The notes under the pieces were generated by a model that ran no database searches, was not told the origin of the DNA, and worked only from the letters and a program-made list of their open reading frames with translations. A program made the position numbers and the translations under genes. This document shows positions 29,307 to 32,060 of a stretch of DNA of 32,060 nt, piece after piece. This DNA is from Enterobacter quasihormaechei. GTDB taxonomy: Bacteria > Pseudomonadota > Gammaproteobacteria > Enterobacterales > Enterobacteriaceae. Location of the stretch: NCBI RefSeq assembly GCF_004331385.1, contig NZ_SJON01000025.1, positions 1 to 32,060 on the forward strand. The letters are read 5' to 3'. How positions within the stretch are numbered: the first letter of the stretch is position 1; each line of letters opens with the position of its first letter.

Positions 29307-30770
29307 ATGAAAGGGATTTTGCGCCACATATTACCCCTTTCGCTGCGGGTTCGCTTTCTGCTGGCAACCGCCGCCGTCGTGCTGGTGCTGTCGCTCTCCT
29401 ACGGAATGGTGGCGTTGGTCGGGTACAGCGTAAGCTTCGATAAAACCACCTTCCGCCTGCTTCGCGGCGAAAGTAACCTGTTTTATACCCTGGCGAAATG
29501 GGAGAACAACCAAATCACCGTCGAGATGCCGGAAAACCTGAACCAGCAGAGCCCGACGCTGGCGCTGATTTACGATGAAAAAGGCAAATTGCTGTGGGCG
29601 CAGCGTGATGTTCCCTGGCTGAAAAAACGCATCCGTCCGGAATGGCTGAAAACCAACGGATTTCACGAAATAGAAGCCGACCTCAACTCGACCAGCATCC
29701 TGCTGCGTGACGATCGGGCGTTACAGAACAAGCTCAATGAGATCCGCGCCGAAGATGACGACACGGAGATGACCCACTCGGTGGCCATCAACCTGTATCC
29801 CGCTACCCTGAACATGCCGCAGCTGACCATTGTGGTGATCGATACCATACCGGTTGAGCTAAAACGCTCGTATATGGTCTGGAACTGGTTCGTGTACGTT
29901 CTGGCTGCCAACCTGCTGCTGGTAATCCCTCTCCTGTGGGTCGCTGCGTGGTGGAGCCTTCGTCCGATTGAGTCCCTCGCCAAAGAGGTGCGCGAGCTGG
30001 AGGAGCATCACCGCGAGAAGCTGAACCCGGAGACCACGCGCGAGCTGACCAGCCTGGTGCGCAACCTCAACCGCCTGCTGAAAAGCGAACGTGAACGTTA
30101 CGACAAGTATCGCACGACGCTCACCGATCTTACGCACAGCCTGAAAACCCCGCTGGCGGTGATGCAAAGTACCCTACGTTCCATGCGCAGTTCGAAAATG
30201 AGCGTGGATGACGCCGAGCCTGTGATGCTGGAGCAAATCAGCCGAATTTCACAGCAGATTGGTTATTACCTGCACCGCGCCAGCATGCGTTCCGGAAGCG
30301 CCCTGTTGAGCCGCGAGCTGCACCCGGTAGCCCCGCTGCTGGATAACCTCACTTCTGCGCTGAACAAGGTATACCAGCGTAAAGGAGTCAATATCAGCCT
30401 GGATATCTCACCGGAAATTAGCTTTGTCGGCGAGAAGAATGACTTCATGGAAGTGATGGGGAACCTGCTCGATAACGCCTGTAAGTATTGTCTGGAGTTT
30501 GTCGAGGTGTCCGCGCGGGTAACGGATAACGAACTGCATATTATCGTTGAGGACGATGGTCCCGGCATTCCCCGTAATAAACGCGAAGTGGTATTTGACC
30601 GCGGTCAGCGCGCCGATACGCTGCGTCCGGGCCAGGGCGTGGGGCTGGCCGTCGCCCGGGAAATCGTCGATCAGTACGACGGCAAGATCGAAACCGGTGA
30701 AAGTTTGCTGGGCGGCGCCCATATGGAGGTCATTTTTGGCCGTCAACAGCCCGTATCGAACGATAGTTAA
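29307..30770 (+). CDS. phoQ: Sensor histidine kinase PhoQ
   Basis: PhoQ is the inner-membrane sensor that phosphorylates PhoP when Mg2+ is low or antimicrobial peptides bind. The 487-aa protein has a first membrane helix (about 17-40), a PAS-like periplasmic domain with the acidic patch EDDDTE (149-154) that bridges to the membrane through divalent cations, a second helix (about 192-215), a HAMP linker, and the dimerisation helix with H277 in [10 protein letters not shown]. The ATPase domain carries [15 protein letters not shown] and GQGVGLAVA. The patch has one acidic residue fewer than E. coli EDDDDAE (T153). Start and phoP stop abut, so translation is coupled. Confidence 0.98.
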   Translation: MKGILRHILPLSLRVRFLLATAAVVLVLSLSYGMVALVGYSVSFDKTTFRLLRGESNLFYTLAKWENNQITVEMPENLNQQSPTLALIYDEKGKLLWAQRDVPWLKKRIRPEWLKTNGFHEIEADLNSTSILLRDDRALQNKLNEIRAEDDDTEMTHSVAINLYPATLNMPQLTIVVIDTIPVELKRSYMVWNWFVYVLAANLLLVIPLLWVAAWWSLRPIESLAKEVRELEEHHREKLNPETTRELTSLVRNLNRLLKSERERYDKYRTTLTDLTHSLKTPLAVMQSTLRSMRSSKMSVDDAEPVMLEQISRISQQIGYYLHRASMRSGSALLSRELHPVAPLLDNLTSALNKVYQRKGVNISLDISPEISFVGEKNDFMEVMGNLLDNACKYCLEFVEVSARVTDNELHIIVEDDGPGIPRNKREVVFDRGQRADTLRPGQGVGLAVAREIVDQYDGKIETGESLLGGAHMEVIFGRQQPVSNDS

Positions 30771-30822
30771 CCCGGAATGTGAAAAATACGCGGATCTCGC
30801 CCCCAGGGTTCTTTGCTTCCGT

Positions 30823-30828
30823 TATAAT
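30823..30828 (+). promoter_or_regulatory. roxA promoter -10
   Basis: A perfect TATAAT 33 bp upstream of the roxA ATG. No convincing -35 lies at the right distance. It implies transcription separate from phoPQ, from which roxA is 91 bp away. Confidence 0.5.
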
Positions 30829-30861
30829 CCGTCTCAGTAAGAGCCTGCGGAAAACAAAAAT

Positions 30862-31983
30862 ATGGATTATCAATTAACGCTTAACTGGCCCGATTTCATC
30901 GAACGTTACTGGCAAAAACGCCCGGTCGTTCTGAAACGCGGGTTCAGCAATTTTATCGACCCTATTTCCCCTGACGAACTCGCGGGTCTGGCGATGGAAA
31001 ACGAGGTGGACAGCCGTCTGGTGAGCCATCAGGACGGAAAATGGCAGGTCAGCCACGGTCCATTTGAAAGCTACGATCACCTGGGCGAAAGCAACTGGTC
31101 TTTACTGGTGCAGGCGGTCAACAACTGGCACGAACCCACCGCAGCCTTAATGCGCCCCTTCCGCGCCCTGCCGGACTGGCGAATGGACGATCTGATGATC
31201 TCCTTCTCCGTTCCCGGTGGCGGCGTCGGTCCGCATCTGGATCAGTACGACGTGTTTATCATTCAGGGTACCGGTCGCCGTCGCTGGCGCGTGGGCGAAA
31301 AGGTGCCAATGAAGCAGCACTGCCCGCACCCGGACCTGCTTCAGGTCGATCCGTTTGAAGGGATCATTGATGAAGAGCTGGAGCCGGGCGACATTTTGTA
31401 CATCCCGCCAGGCTTCCCGCATGAAGGCTATTCGCTGGAAAACTCGCTGAACTATTCGGTCGGTTTCCGCGCGCCAAGCGGCCGCGAGATGATCAGCGGG
31501 TTTGCTGATTATGTTTTACAGCGCGAGCTGGGCAGCTACCGTTACAGCGATCCGGACGTTCCGGCGCGTGAGCATCCGGCAGATATTCTGCCAGAGGAGC
31601 TGGATAAGCTGCGCGGTATGATGCTGGATCTGATCGGCGAACCGGAGCACTTCAGACAGTGGTTTGGCGAGTTTATCAGCCAGTCGCGTCATGAACTGGA
31701 CGTCGCACCGCCAGAGCCACCGTATCAGGCGGATGAAATTTATGATGCGCTCCAGCAGGGCGATAAGCTGGTTCGTCTGGGCGGATTACGCGTGCTGCGC
31801 ATTGGCGAAGAGGTATTCGTCAACGGCGAGCGTCTGGACTCCCCGCACCGTCCGGCGCTGGAAGCGATTGCCAGCCATATGGTGCTGTCTGCGGATACCT
31901 TTGGCGACGCGCTGGACGATCCGTCGTTCCTCGCCATGCTGGCCGCGCTGGTGAACAGCGGGTACTGGTTCTTTGAGGACTGA
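30862..31983 (+). CDS. roxA: 50S ribosomal protein L16 arginine 3-hydroxylase RoxA (YcfD)
   Basis: RoxA is a JmjC-type Fe(II)/2-oxoglutarate oxygenase that hydroxylates an arginine of ribosomal protein L16. The 373-aa protein is the E. coli length. The metal triad is visible: H125 and D127 in GPHLDQYD, and H187 in PPGFPHEGY. The C-terminal winged-helix-like dimerisation and tail region (about 210-373) ends SGYWFFED. The ATG at 30862 gives MDYQLTLNWPDF. As an iron enzyme it is a plausible but untested target for the iron response in this region. Confidence 0.97.
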   Translation: MDYQLTLNWPDFIERYWQKRPVVLKRGFSNFIDPISPDELAGLAMENEVDSRLVSHQDGKWQVSHGPFESYDHLGESNWSLLVQAVNNWHEPTAALMRPFRALPDWRMDDLMISFSVPGGGVGPHLDQYDVFIIQGTGRRRWRVGEKVPMKQHCPHPDLLQVDPFEGIIDEELEPGDILYIPPGFPHEGYSLENSLNYSVGFRAPSGREMISGFADYVLQRELGSYRYSDPDVPAREHPADILPEELDKLRGMMLDLIGEPEHFRQWFGEFISQSRHELDVAPPEPPYQADEIYDALQQGDKLVRLGGLRVLRIGEEVFVNGERLDSPHRPALEAIASHMVLSADTFGDALDDPSFLAMLAALVNSGYWFFED

Positions 31984-31995
31984 TGTGTGATGTTT

Positions 31996-32060
31996 GCCGG
32001 GTGGCGGCTACGCCTTACCCGGCCTACAACACCACGATCCCGTAGGCCCGGTAAGCGAAG
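31996..32060. repeat. REP/BIME palindromic repeats
   Basis: GCCGGGTGGCGGC at 31996-32008 followed by CTTACCCGGC (to 32023) is a typical enterobacterial REP unit. A second, inverted unit starts at 32041 (CGTAGGCCCGGTAAGCG) and is cut by the window end. Together they form a BIME downstream of roxA. Confidence 0.85.

Overview
The window is a stretch of chromosome from a Gram-negative enteric bacterium. Nearly every protein matches an Escherichia coli/Salmonella family over full length, but it is diverged by an amount typical of Enterobacter or a close relative (Lelliottia, Leclercia). The genus is inferred from overall similarity, the GH18 chitinase, the second RyhB copy and the gene order; it is not proved here. 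There is no integrase, transposase, CRISPR array, tRNA or rRNA.

Layout. Positions 1-9600 correspond to the E. coli 40-minute block: a secreted chitinase, then divergent msrB-yeaC and gapA-yeaD, then mipA, and the nitrogen-starvation kinase operon yeaG-yeaH behind a near-perfect sigma-54 promoter, followed by yeaK. An accessory sugar cassette (GPH-family symporter plus cytoplasmic GH31 glycosidase, 9910-13293) sits between yeaK and yeaL. Next come yeaL, the divergent nimR/nimT pair, an orphan glutamine-amidotransferase protein, yeaO, a 101-aa unknown, the lipoprotein yoaF, the diguanylate cyclase dgcP with the tiny membrane-protein genes yoaK and yoaJ, and yeaQ.

At 19650-22030 the E. coli gene order breaks. 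Here lie a Fur-controlled second copy of the sRNA RyhB, a membrane c-di-GMP phosphodiesterase with a CSS-like periplasmic domain, and ymjA. Then follow icd and the rluE-nudJ-mnmA-hflD-purB run, an unrecognised 130-aa gene, phoP-phoQ and roxA, ending in a REP/BIME repeat.

How it fits together. Several genes deal with stress and nutrient limitation: MsrB repair, YeaG/YeaH under sigma-54, DgcP and the EAL protein on c-di-GMP, PhoPQ for magnesium and cationic peptides, and RyhB-2 for iron. The ryhB-2 core can pair with the ribosome-binding region of msrB in the same window. gapA, yeaD and icd are central carbon metabolism; purB, mnmA, rluE and roxA serve purine synthesis and translation.

Least explained elements: a candidate sRNA at about 17890-17965, the sugar cassette with an inverted-repeat operator but no local regulator, the 130-aa gene before phoP, a possible 30-aa membrane peptide at 20012, and a possible 46-aa ORF at 9624-9764.
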